Positions 58,047 to 64,000 of a stretch of DNA of 64,000 bases are shown here, piece after piece (the stretch's first letter is position 1; every line of letters starts with the position of its first letter). Below the pieces are notes generated by a model. The model was not told the origin of the DNA, ran no database searches, and saw only the letters and a program-made list of their open reading frames with translations. Both the position numbers and the translations under genes were made by a program. The stretch is taken from the NCBI RefSeq assembly GCF_002953195.1, contig NZ_CP026377.1:1798001-1862000 (forward strand), written 5' to 3'. The stretch is from Mixta gaviniae (GTDB taxonomy: Bacteria; Pseudomonadota; Gammaproteobacteria; Enterobacterales; Enterobacteriaceae).

Positions 58047-58367
58047 TTACTTCAATTCCTCTTTCCCGACGGCTTCAATGACAGGAAGCGAGGAAAAGCG
58101 TTGCTGAATATTTTTGGTGACATAATCAAAAACGGCGTTAAGAGCGGCCTGGCAGACAGCGATGTTATATAAATCCTCTTCCTGCTCTATCATATTGCTT
58201 AAATTAAATATGATCTGCGTATTGCTTATTACGCCGTTCTCCAGATAGCTCTGGCACATTAGCCTTAAGACTAATTTCTTTGCATCGAGGGCTAAGCGTT
58301 CTTGCTCCGCTACGCAAGGGTGGCAGAAACATTCATCCTGGCAAACACAGCTTTTCACGTTTCCCAT
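58047..58367 (-). CDS. Cys-rich AriR/YmgB-like small protein
   Basis: 106 residues. The N-terminus is Cys-rich (SCVCQDECFCHPC). The central segment (GVISNTQIIFNLSNMIEQEE) shows the helix pattern of AriR/YmgB (compare NNKDLIRALLERLE in the next gene). I infer a divergent paralogue. The start is uncertain: ATG 58367 abuts a GGG-rich sequence and a GTG at 58358 is possible. It follows the AriR-like gene by 17 bases, in one operon. Confidence 0.6.
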   Translation of the reverse strand: MGNVKSCVCQDECFCHPCVAEQERLALDAKKLVLRLMCQSYLENGVISNTQIIFNLSNMIEQEEDLYNIAVCQAALNAVFDYVTKNIQQRFSSLPVIEAVGKEELK

Positions 58368-58384
58368 CCCTCTGCCCCCTGTTA

Positions 58385-58639
58385 TCAGAAGATATCGCCA
58401 GGCGTTCTTTGCAGCACGGCTTCAAGCGCATTGCGGTAAATATCAAGCTTAACGACATCGCTTTCGCACTCAAGGCGTTCAAGCAGCGCACGGATAAGAT
58501 CTTTATTATTGACGAAGGATTTGCAGGCCAGCACTTCTGCATAGATCTCTGCAATGGTCTCTTTCTCTTTCGTGAGGTGAGCGCCGGCAGTTTTAAAATA
58601 GTCCATAATCTGTGATTCAGAGGTAGCGATCTGTTGCAT
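58385..58639 (-). CDS. AriR/YmgB-family biofilm/acid-resistance regulator-like protein
   Basis: 84 residues. DYFKTAGAHLTKEKETIAEI and FVNNKDLIRALLERLECESD match the YcgZ/YmgA/AriR family (E. coli AriR: NNKNIILSLIHSLE...). These small helical proteins are connector-type regulators of the Rcs pathway in E. coli, under BluR/BluF blue-light and cold control. AAGGGA is seven bases before the ATG at 58639. A strong hairpin with a T-run lies about 75 bases upstream in the leader. Confidence 0.75.
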   Translation of the reverse strand: MQQIATSESQIMDYFKTAGAHLTKEKETIAEIYAEVLACKSFVNNKDLIRALLERLECESDVVKLDIYRNALEAVLQRTPGDIF

Positions 58640-59386
58640 AGTGAAATCCCTTATAGCAGGCAAGCGGAAACGGGCAATCCTGAAGAGATTGCTGTACAGT
58701 CACCGAAAAATAAAAAATGCCTCTGAAAGTGGAAATCCACTCACTTTCAGAGGGGCGCAAAGCACCGTTCGTTACGTGCGACTTAACGTCACAGCGCAAA
58801 GTTATACAAGTTATTGTTGCTTGTACAACTTTGCTTTGTGCAAAACGTGTGGTCAAACATGTTTATAAGAAGCAGCTTATAACTCTGTCTGCATTTTTGA
58901 TGGTGTTTGTCCTTACCTGAAGCGGTTTCAGTGATGTAGCTAAAATTTCATCCTTAACTTGTTCAGTTTCCCTCACAAAAATTAAATCAATTTTTAAGCG
59001 ATGCGCAGGTTGTACAACCCGTACAGGTCGCGATAAAAGGCAGTACTGCCTGGCGACGAGGGGCGACGATAGCGGCGGCTGAACAGCGGGCAATAATGGC
59101 GTGCTACACTCTTTTCTGGTACGAATTTTAACCGTGCAATAAGACGCCTCCGCTTCCTGATCCCTCTCCCTTATTCAATAAGCGTCAAAAAATAAAAATC
59201 GCAACGAAAGGGCTCAGTCCAGGCATAACAGGTTGTTCTGCAGGCAGAAGAGCAGGGGAATAAACAGGGTAAGGCAGGATTATCAGCGATTTCAGGAAAC
59301 GCCTATCGCTGCAATAGGTAAAATATTAGTACCAATATTTATTTTGTGACTACGTTTATGTGACAACAATAAGTATGGAACCAAAG
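58640..59386. other. Leader and promoter region of the ariR-like operon
   Basis: 747 bases without a convincing gene. It holds the terminator-like hairpin (58715-58753), an inverted repeat TACAAG-N9-CTTGTA (58805-58825) and a TTGTACAA palindrome near 59008. TTGTACAA-type repeats could be a MerR-family (BluR-like) operator. Confidence 0.5.
58710..58753 (-). terminator. Terminator/attenuator-like hairpin in the ariR-like leader
   Basis: CCTCTGAAAGTG (58753-58742 on minus) and CACTTTCAGAGG (58731-58720) form a perfect 12-bp stem, followed on the minus strand by GCATTTTTTATTTTT. It is about 80-110 bases before the AriR-like start, so it could end an independent small RNA or attenuate the operon. 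Confidence 0.65.
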
Positions 59387-59608
59387 ATGGCTAAGTTTTA
59401 TTACGTTGCGACACTCTCACAGCACAACACCAAACGCCGTGTGCATTCAGAAGAATGTACCTCCTTGCCCGCCTGGGGAAGGCGTGAGTTTTTAGGCACC
59501 TTTTATCACGAGCGTGATGCGGTAAAAGTATCACGGCAGCGCCATCCGGCCGCCGCCCCGTGTCCGGAATGCTTCGATAATCCGAAAAAGTATCTCATCA
59601 AACTTTAA
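59387..59608 (+). CDS. Small Cys-containing protein of unknown function
   Basis: 73 residues starting MAKFYYVATLSQHNTKRRVH. Two cysteine groups (SEECTS and PCPECF) suggest a small zinc-binding or excalibur-like unit: ...HSEECTSLP....FLGTFYHERDAVKVSRQRHPA...CPECF. Earlier in-frame ATGs at 59360 and 59375 exist; 59387 has GGA upstream. A terminator follows immediately. Confidence 0.6.
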   Translation: MAKFYYVATLSQHNTKRRVHSEECTSLPAWGRREFLGTFYHERDAVKVSRQRHPAAAPCPECFDNPKKYLIKL

Positions 59609-59629
59609 CCGCCTGAGGGCGGTTTTTTT
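59607..59629 (+). terminator. Rho-independent terminator
   Basis: AACCGCC and GGCGGTT pair around TGAG, followed by TTTTTTT. It overlaps the stop codon of the preceding small gene. Confidence 0.8.
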
Positions 59630-59786
59630 ATGCGCTGATGGCAAGGCACCGCAGAAAGTGAGACGCTGGGGCCCGGCAGAAAACCCTGTGAGTTGACTTC
59701 AGCCATTGGAACCGGGGAAGTGGCAGGCTCCTCTTCCCACGGTATCGCCGGATTAGCGGCCGTCAGCTAAAACAAAAAGGATAACG

Positions 59787-60296
59787 ATGCGTACCCTCAT
59801 CATTACGCCATACGATGCACAATGGCCGCCGCGTTTCGCACAAGAGTGCGCATGGCTACAGGCGGCGCTGGGCCAGACGGTCATCGCGATTCATCACATC
59901 GGCAGCACCTCGGTGCCCGGTCTGGCGGCGAAGCCGGTTATCGATATCCTGTTGGTGGCCGCCGCGCTGGACGAGCTGGATCGCTGCACGCCCGCGCTGG
60001 CGCGCCTCGGTTATCGCGCGCGCGGCGAGAACGGCATTCCCGGCCGGCGGTATTTTGTCAAAGGCGGCGATCGGCGCACGCATCAGCTACACGCCTTCGC
60101 CGCAGGCGATCGGCAGATCATTAACCACCTGGCGTTTCGCGACTATCTGCGTCAACATCCTGAGATCGCGGCACAGTATGCGCAGGTCAAATACGCGGCG
60201 GCGCAGGCGTGCGACAATGATATTCCGCGCTACCAGGCGCTGAAGTCCGCTTTTATCGGGCATCATCTGCAACGGGCGATAGCGGCGCTGGCTTAA
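59787..60296 (+). CDS. GrpB/UPF0157 family nucleotidyltransferase-fold protein
   Basis: 169 residues. HHIGSTSVPGLAAKPVIDIL is the GrpB signature with the G-S active-site-like motif and metal-binding Asp, and FVKGGDRRTHQLHAF and HLAFRDYLRQHP follow. The fold is nucleotidyltransferase-like; function in bacteria is unclear. AAGGAT precedes the ATG. Confidence 0.88.
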   Translation: MRTLIITPYDAQWPPRFAQECAWLQAALGQTVIAIHHIGSTSVPGLAAKPVIDILLVAAALDELDRCTPALARLGYRARGENGIPGRRYFVKGGDRRTHQLHAFAAGDRQIINHLAFRDYLRQHPEIAAQYAQVKYAAAQACDNDIPRYQALKSAFIGHHLQRAIAALA

Positions 60297-60348
60297 TGCC
60301 GCTGCCGGGCCGGCGAAACAGGCCGCCGCCACGGGCGGCGGGGAAGCG

Positions 60349-60660
60349 CTACAGCGCAGAAACCGACGCTACGCTATGCTGAAAAACGTACGGATCGGAA
60401 ACCAGCTCAAACTGTTCGTCATCCGGATAGGTGACCGCAACCTGATAATCTTCTCCGGCAAAGGCTTTTATCGCCTCCAGATTGCTCCAGTAGGTAGCCA
60501 GAAAGAAATGCTCCCATTCCCCTTGCGTTTGCCGGCGCACAAAAGCGCCCTGATTGCCCGGCGTGCCTGTTGAATGCTCAACGCCGGTTTTTTGCAGATG
60601 TTCGGCAAAGCCCTGTGCATGTTTTAGCGGAACGCATCCATGCCATGTCCTGACGATCAT
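60349..60660 (-). CDS. Antibiotic biosynthesis monooxygenase (ABM) domain protein
   Basis: 103 residues with the dimeric alpha+beta barrel of ABM/YgiN proteins: MIVRTWHGCVPLKHAQGFAE, NQGAFVRRQTQGEWEHFFLA, TYWSNLEAIKAFAGEDYQVA. Small cytoplasmic enzyme, substrate unknown. AAGGAGA is in front of the ATG. Confidence 0.82.
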   Translation of the reverse strand: MIVRTWHGCVPLKHAQGFAEHLQKTGVEHSTGTPGNQGAFVRRQTQGEWEHFFLATYWSNLEAIKAFAGEDYQVAVTYPDDEQFELVSDPYVFQHSVASVSAL

Positions 60661-61234
60661 TGTATTCTCCTTAAAAGGTAGCGAGGTTAGTTAACGCTTC
60701 CCGGCTCTCAGGCGATGCGCCTTTTATGCCGGTCAAACGCCGGTGCGCGCATTCGCCATCGCTGCCTGTAGTGGCGGCCAGGCGTCTGCTGTTGCCGACG
60801 CTAAACATGCTCTGTGCGCTGCGCCTGCAGGAACCCAGGAACCCAGGAACCCAGAGCGTTCGGCGGCGCATGGCGCTGTCAATATAGCTTTCCACGTCTC
60901 GCTTAAGATCAGGCTGCCGATCCGCCTCTGCCGCGCGCCGCTTCAGAGAGCGAACGCATCGTCCTGCTGTGTTGAAATGATAAAATTCTCTTATAAAACA
61001 GGCGGGCAGCGCCTGTCAAATTCGCCAGCGCAAACACCGCCGGAGCCTGCACGGCGCGTGGCCTGGTCTCGCGTCTTACCCAAACCAGGTACGTTTTATA
61101 AGCAAAAGTTTACCGAAACGATTCGCTATGTAACTTATTAATAACGGTGGCTAACGCAACGTTTATATGGAATAAACGGCTAAAGTTTATGTCTGCTCTG
61201 CTGACATCGTATCCACTACTCATCGGGAGGAAGC
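60661..61234. other. Intergenic region with a short 8-bp tandem repeat
   Basis: 574 bases, no credible gene. CAGGAACC is repeated three times at 60828-60851. The open frames here have unusual composition. Confidence 0.45.
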
Positions 61235-61438
61235 ATGTACTTTCTAAGTTTTTGCTGCCCGGAGTGCGGCTGTGAGAAGTTTATCTTTACCCGCTACTGC
61301 CACTTCAGCCAGACCCGGCATGGCGCCGCCTGCGCGCGCTGCAACGCGCCGCTGACCATCGCCTCATGCCTGAGTCACCGTCATACCCCGCCGCCGGAGC
61401 GTCAAAGCCAGGCGGAAGCCAGCTGCTCGCACAAATAG
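61235..61438 (+). CDS. Small zinc-ribbon-like protein
   Basis: 67 residues. FCCPECGCEKF and CARCNAPL give two CxxC-type pairs, the ligands of a zinc ribbon. The C-terminal part is polar. GGGAGGAAG stands just before the ATG, a very strong Shine-Dalgarno. No named family recognised. Confidence 0.65.
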   Translation: MYFLSFCCPECGCEKFIFTRYCHFSQTRHGAACARCNAPLTIASCLSHRHTPPPERQSQAEASCSHK

Positions 61439-61580
61439 TCTTATCGTCGGGCAATGATTCGTTCAACAGGGTGGGGGATCTCTCCGCCCATCTGCGCGAC
61501 GCGCTAAATTTTGGCTCGTTGCCGCACAACGGGCGTCGCCAGGCTATAGTCTACAGATACCCACCATGCCGGAGGTCGCC

Positions 61581-61700
61581 ATGTCTGAACGCCCCGATGT
61601 TGATCAGCCCTTGCCCGATGAGATTGAAGAGGATGACGAGGATATCGAATACATTGAAGGGGAAGACGATCTGCCTCCCGATGCCGGAAAAGATATCTGA
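61581..61700 (+). CDS. Small acidic protein (39 residues)
   Basis: MSERPDVDQPLPDEIEEDDE then DIEYIEGEDDLPPDAGKDI. More than a third of the residues are Asp or Glu. GGAGG lies six bases before the ATG and a terminator (61711-61734) follows, so it is a complete mini-gene. Probably soluble and disordered. Function unknown. Confidence 0.65.
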   Translation: MSERPDVDQPLPDEIEEDDEDIEYIEGEDDLPPDAGKDI

Positions 61701-61710
61701 GCCAGGATAA

Positions 61711-61734
61711 AAACCGCCTACAGGCGGTTTTTTT
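61711..61734 (+). terminator. Rho-independent terminator of the small acidic gene
   Basis: AAACCGCC and GGCGGTTT pair around TACA, followed by TTTTT. Confidence 0.85.
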
Positions 61735-61805
61735 GTGCCGCATAAATCTGTTGGCCGCTACTGCGCTAACGCTATTACAGCGGCTGGCTGGCGGACAGCC
61801 AACGT

Positions 61806-61830
61806 AAAAAAGCCCGAACGGGACGGGCTG
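61806..61830 (-). terminator. Rho-independent terminator of the small lipoprotein gene
   Basis: On the minus strand AGCCCG-TCCCGTT-CGGGCT is followed by TTTTTT. It is about 40 bases after the stop of the 61867-62037 gene. Confidence 0.8.
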
Positions 61831-61866
61831 AATAAGGGGCGTTGTCCGGCGTAACGCCGACGCGGC

Positions 61867-62037
61867 TTAAGACTGCGGCTGACCTACCGGGCCCTGACCC
61901 TGCGGGCCGCCAGGCACGGACTGGTTGCTTGGCGCATGCGGACGGCCATCAGGGCCGACAGCGCTGCTGTCATGCTGACACCCGGCCAGCGCAAATAAGC
62001 CGGAAAGCAGAAACAAACCACCGATAATCTTTTTCAT
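61867..62037 (-). CDS. Small lipoprotein
   Basis: 56 residues. MKKIIGGLFLLSGLFALAGC is a clean lipoprotein signal with lipobox LAGC; the mature 37 residues are Gly/Pro/Gln-rich (QHDSSAVGPDGRPHAPSNQS, then GGPQGQGPVGQPQS) and have no folded domain. Asp at position +3 after the Cys rather than +2. A GGAAA-type sequence lies before the ATG. Unknown role in the envelope. Confidence 0.7.
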   Translation of the reverse strand: MKKIIGGLFLLSGLFALAGCQHDSSAVGPDGRPHAPSNQSVPGGPQGQGPVGQPQS

Positions 62038-62232
62038 AAATTTCCCTGTTTACCTTCAATACAACAACAGCGTTGCCTTTAAAGGGTAGTGAACCGCAGG
62101 GCATTGTCAAAGGCGCAGCCAGAGCAGCATCTTGTTTTTACAGCCATTTAAGATAAAGCCGGGGAGAGGAGAGCGGCTGGCGTCCCTCGTGCAAGATGGA
62201 CGCCAGCCTGGCTGCGCGAGGCGAAACGGGGG

Positions 62233-62898
62233 CTATTGCGGGAAATTCACAACGTCCGCCACCATCTCATCGATCGCCTGCTTCACGTCCGCCGCGCTAA
62301 TCGGCGCCGTACTGTTGGCGACGTTTTTACCGTAGCCTTTACGCACCACTTTAATCACCGGCTGGTTGGTGGCGACGTCAATCGCTTCGGCCTCCAGCAG
62401 CAGAACGGTGTTTTGCGTGCGATGGCCGGTTGCCGCCATGGTACTGGCGACAACGGCGGCGACCGGCACCACCTCGTAAAACTGCATATCTTTATTTTCC
62501 GCGCTCACCGCCGTGATCGCCGCTTTCACCAGCAATCCGCCTTTTTGCGGCTGCTGCACCAGCGGCAGCCGTTGACCAATGGCGCCTTTTAACCGCTGTT
62601 CGGTATAAAGCCGCACCTGTTCCAGCGTGACCGCGTTGACGCGGGCGTTCGGTGAGGGCGCGGGATAATAGACAACCGGCGCAGCGTAAACATTCTGGTA
62701 GCGGCGGCTGTCGTAATCGGGCGATATCCAGCGCAGCGTCTCATGCCCGCCCGGCGACCGCGCCGGTTTGAGATCGGCATAATTGCCAAGGAAGCCGGAA
62801 TACTGGCTGGTGTTGGCTACCTTAGATGAGCAGCCTGCTAAAATGGCGAACAGCAAAACGGCGCTTATTTTCATACCGGTTTTGACGGGGATAAGCAT
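62233..62898 (-). CDS. DUF3313-type lipoprotein
   Basis: 221 residues. MLIPVKTGMKISAVLLFAIL then AGC is a lipobox-type signal. The body has YSGFLGNYADLKPARSPGGH, NAVTLEQVRLYTEQRLKGAI and LLVKAAITAVSAENKDM, as in the DUF3313 lipoproteins. ATG 62898 is preferred since AAGGA is six bases ahead; ATG 62904 abuts it. Function unknown. Confidence 0.8.
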   Translation of the reverse strand: MLIPVKTGMKISAVLLFAILAGCSSKVANTSQYSGFLGNYADLKPARSPGGHETLRWISPDYDSRRYQNVYAAPVVYYPAPSPNARVNAVTLEQVRLYTEQRLKGAIGQRLPLVQQPQKGGLLVKAAITAVSAENKDMQFYEVVPVAAVVASTMAATGHRTQNTVLLLEAEAIDVATNQPVIKVVRKGYGKNVANSTAPISAADVKQAIDEMVADVVNFPQ

Positions 62899-62992
62899 GG
62901 TCATTCCTTAAGTCAATGCAGGATGCGGCCTGCGTAGTGTGATAGGGGAACTCCGACCTTTTACTCATGCTGCCCGCTTATTTTAGCAACGC

Positions 62993-63595
62993 TTATTGGC
63001 CTACTCTTTCATTAATCGCGCTGGCCGGTGAAAAATGATAGCTAAAGCCACTATCCAGAAAAGCCTGAAGATTAGCGGTGCGCTGCTGATTCAACGGATA
63101 GACCACCATGCCGCCGTGCTGCGCGCCATCCGGCGCCTGATTGGCGATCATCGCTCTGTCCAGCGCCATGCCGTTATTGTGCATCAGCGACAGCGCGCCG
63201 CTGGGATCGCGATGAATATAGGCAGTATGATACAGCCGCTCATTATTACGATCGCGGAAGTTGATAATTCCCGATTCAGGGATATCCGCCGCGTTAAAAT
63301 GCAGGCGCGCATTACCGGCGGTGATGCCCATAATTTGCTGATAGCGCTCGTTATAGTTGGCGTTGCCGCTGGTCTGCCGGGCGATCTCCTGTTCGGCGTT
63401 TTTGGTCAGCGTCTTGCCGGCAACACCCGCATGCATCGCAAGGGTATAGCAGACGTTCGGCTGCTCGTTGACGTTCATTTTGTCGTAACGCTCATCCATT
63501 TTCTTCAGCGTTTCATCGGTAGTGCGGGGTTCGTGATTGTGCTGGGTCGGGATGCCGCAGCAGAGACTGTTGGCGACGCGCATAGCAACTTGCAT
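62993..63595 (-). CDS. Unrecognised 200-residue protein, possible Cys-hydrolase/effector fold
   Basis: Start ATG 63595 (MQVAMRVANSLCCGIPTQHN) has GGAGG nine bases upstream; the longer open frame to 63721 is upstream of that. Visible features: EQPNVCYTLAMHAGVAGKTL with a Cys, then RLYHTAYIHRDPSGALSLMH with His residues and a following Asn, and a C-terminal NLQAFLDSGFSYHFS. The order Cys...His...Asn/Asp recalls papain-like or NlpC-type hydrolases. I do not recognise a family. No signal peptide. Convergent neighbours are a lipoprotein gene and a transporter. Confidence 0.6.
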   Translation of the reverse strand: MQVAMRVANSLCCGIPTQHNHEPRTTDETLKKMDERYDKMNVNEQPNVCYTLAMHAGVAGKTLTKNAEQEIARQTSGNANYNERYQQIMGITAGNARLHFNAADIPESGIINFRDRNNERLYHTAYIHRDPSGALSLMHNNGMALDRAMIANQAPDGAQHGGMVVYPLNQQRTANLQAFLDSGFSYHFSPASAINERVGQ

Positions 63596-63760
63596 AGGTG
63601 TTCCTCCGTAGTTAGACGACATTGAGTGGCGACGCGCGCTTTGCGGTTCCCTGCGCCGCGCATTTTTTCTTTCTTCCGCTGTAACCGTCGGCGCTTCGCC
63701 CGCATGGTGCCGTTTCCTCACTATGCTTAAAGCATAAAATTCATTGAGAAGGGGCAGCAG

Positions 63761-64000
63761 ATGACGACAGTGCCGTTATGGGCGCAGGCGGGATTTTGGG
63801 GGGGATTTCCGGCTTTGCTTTAGTGATTGGCGCCGCGGTCGCCTGGTTTATCGCCGTGCCGCAGCGTGCCATCGCGGCGATCATGGCCTTCGGCAGTGGC
63901 GTGCTGATCGCCGCACTCTCTTTTGAGCTGATGGACGAGGCCTATAAAACGGGCGGCTTCGATTCCACCGCCGCCGGCTTTATCGGCGGCGCAGCCATCT
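63761..64000 (+). pseudogene. ZIP-family-like transporter, frameshifted, truncated by window end
   Basis: ATG 63761 follows AAGGGG and encodes MTTVPLWAQAGFWGG. At the run of seven Gs (63798-63804) one G appears missing; with it the frame continues ISGFALVIGAAVAWFIAVPQ, AIMAFGSGVLIAALSFELMD and GGFDSTAAGFIGG to the window end. The hydrophobic helices and the AFGSGVLI...SFELMDEA segment suggest a ZIP-type metal permease. Without the base the frame ends after 20 codons. Confidence 0.6.

Noticed and set aside
60743..61141. 132-codon plus ORF including the CAGGAACC repeat
   Set aside because: Low-complexity start, no RBS, no family and codon use unlike neighbouring genes.
62175..62208. Inverted repeat GGCTGGCGTCC/GGACGCCAGCC after the DUF3313 lipoprotein gene as a terminator
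   Set aside because: The stem is perfect, but neither side has a T-run, so a terminator call is not supported; it may be a stabilising hairpin.

Overview
The window looks like chromosome of a gamma-proteobacterium of the order Enterobacterales. The basis is gene order and protein sequence. The run holB, ycfH, ptsG, hinT, ycfL, lpoB, thiK, nagZ, ycfP, ndh, ycfJ, mfd, lolCDE, nagK, cobB, potDCBA, pepT, roxA, phoQP, purB, hflD, mnmA, nudJ, rluE, icd reproduces the 25-min region of the Escherichia coli map, but without fhuE, ycfQ/bhsA/ldtC and other E. coli genes. GC-rich codon use and a rhiTN-type pectin-catabolism pair suggest a plant- or environment-associated lineage such as Erwiniaceae (Pantoea/Mixta/Erwinia). 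The genus is an inference.

Layout. 1-2738: end of holB, ycfH, and ptsG with a recognisable CRP/Mlc/SgrS-target leader. 2816-4870: a small accessory cluster with an orphan T6SS Hcp-like protein, a DUF943 and a DUF3289 protein, plus a DUF3289 fragment. 5150-7896: rhiN/rhiT (rhamnogalacturonide hydrolase and transporter) behind a KdgR-like operator. 8262-38363: conserved core covering envelope lipoproteins and peptidoglycan (lpoB, nagZ, nagK), respiration (ndh), transcription-coupled repair (mfd), lipoprotein export (lolCDE), polyamine uptake (potABCD), Mg2+ sensing (phoPQ), purine and RNA modification genes, and icd. 38364-40220: a strongly eroded element at the 3' end of icd. It carries a duplicated icd 3' end (att-like), integrase and phage DUF968 remnants, and an intact, AT-rich class II microcin candidate with a small membrane protein as likely immunity. 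40316-57200: an accessory metabolic region rich in LysR/Rrf2 regulators next to single enzymes, with a FecCD-type metal or metallophore ABC transporter behind a Zur-like palindrome. 57326-64000: small stress/biofilm and envelope proteins, and the start of a ZIP-like transporter.

The most interesting part is the microcin locus (39284-39832). It encodes a 114-residue precursor with a VTGAG-type leader junction, a glycine-rich hydrophobic core and four cysteines placed as in microcin PDI, directly followed by a 67-residue two-helix membrane protein.

A caution for anyone using the annotation: four genes (potA, pepT, a VOC-family gene and the ZIP-like gene) and one integrase remnant are each broken by one missing base, mostly in or beside homopolymers. 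Either these genes are truly mutated or the assembly under-calls homopolymers. Raw reads would decide. All functional statements come from reading the sequence and from recalled family knowledge; no database search was run.
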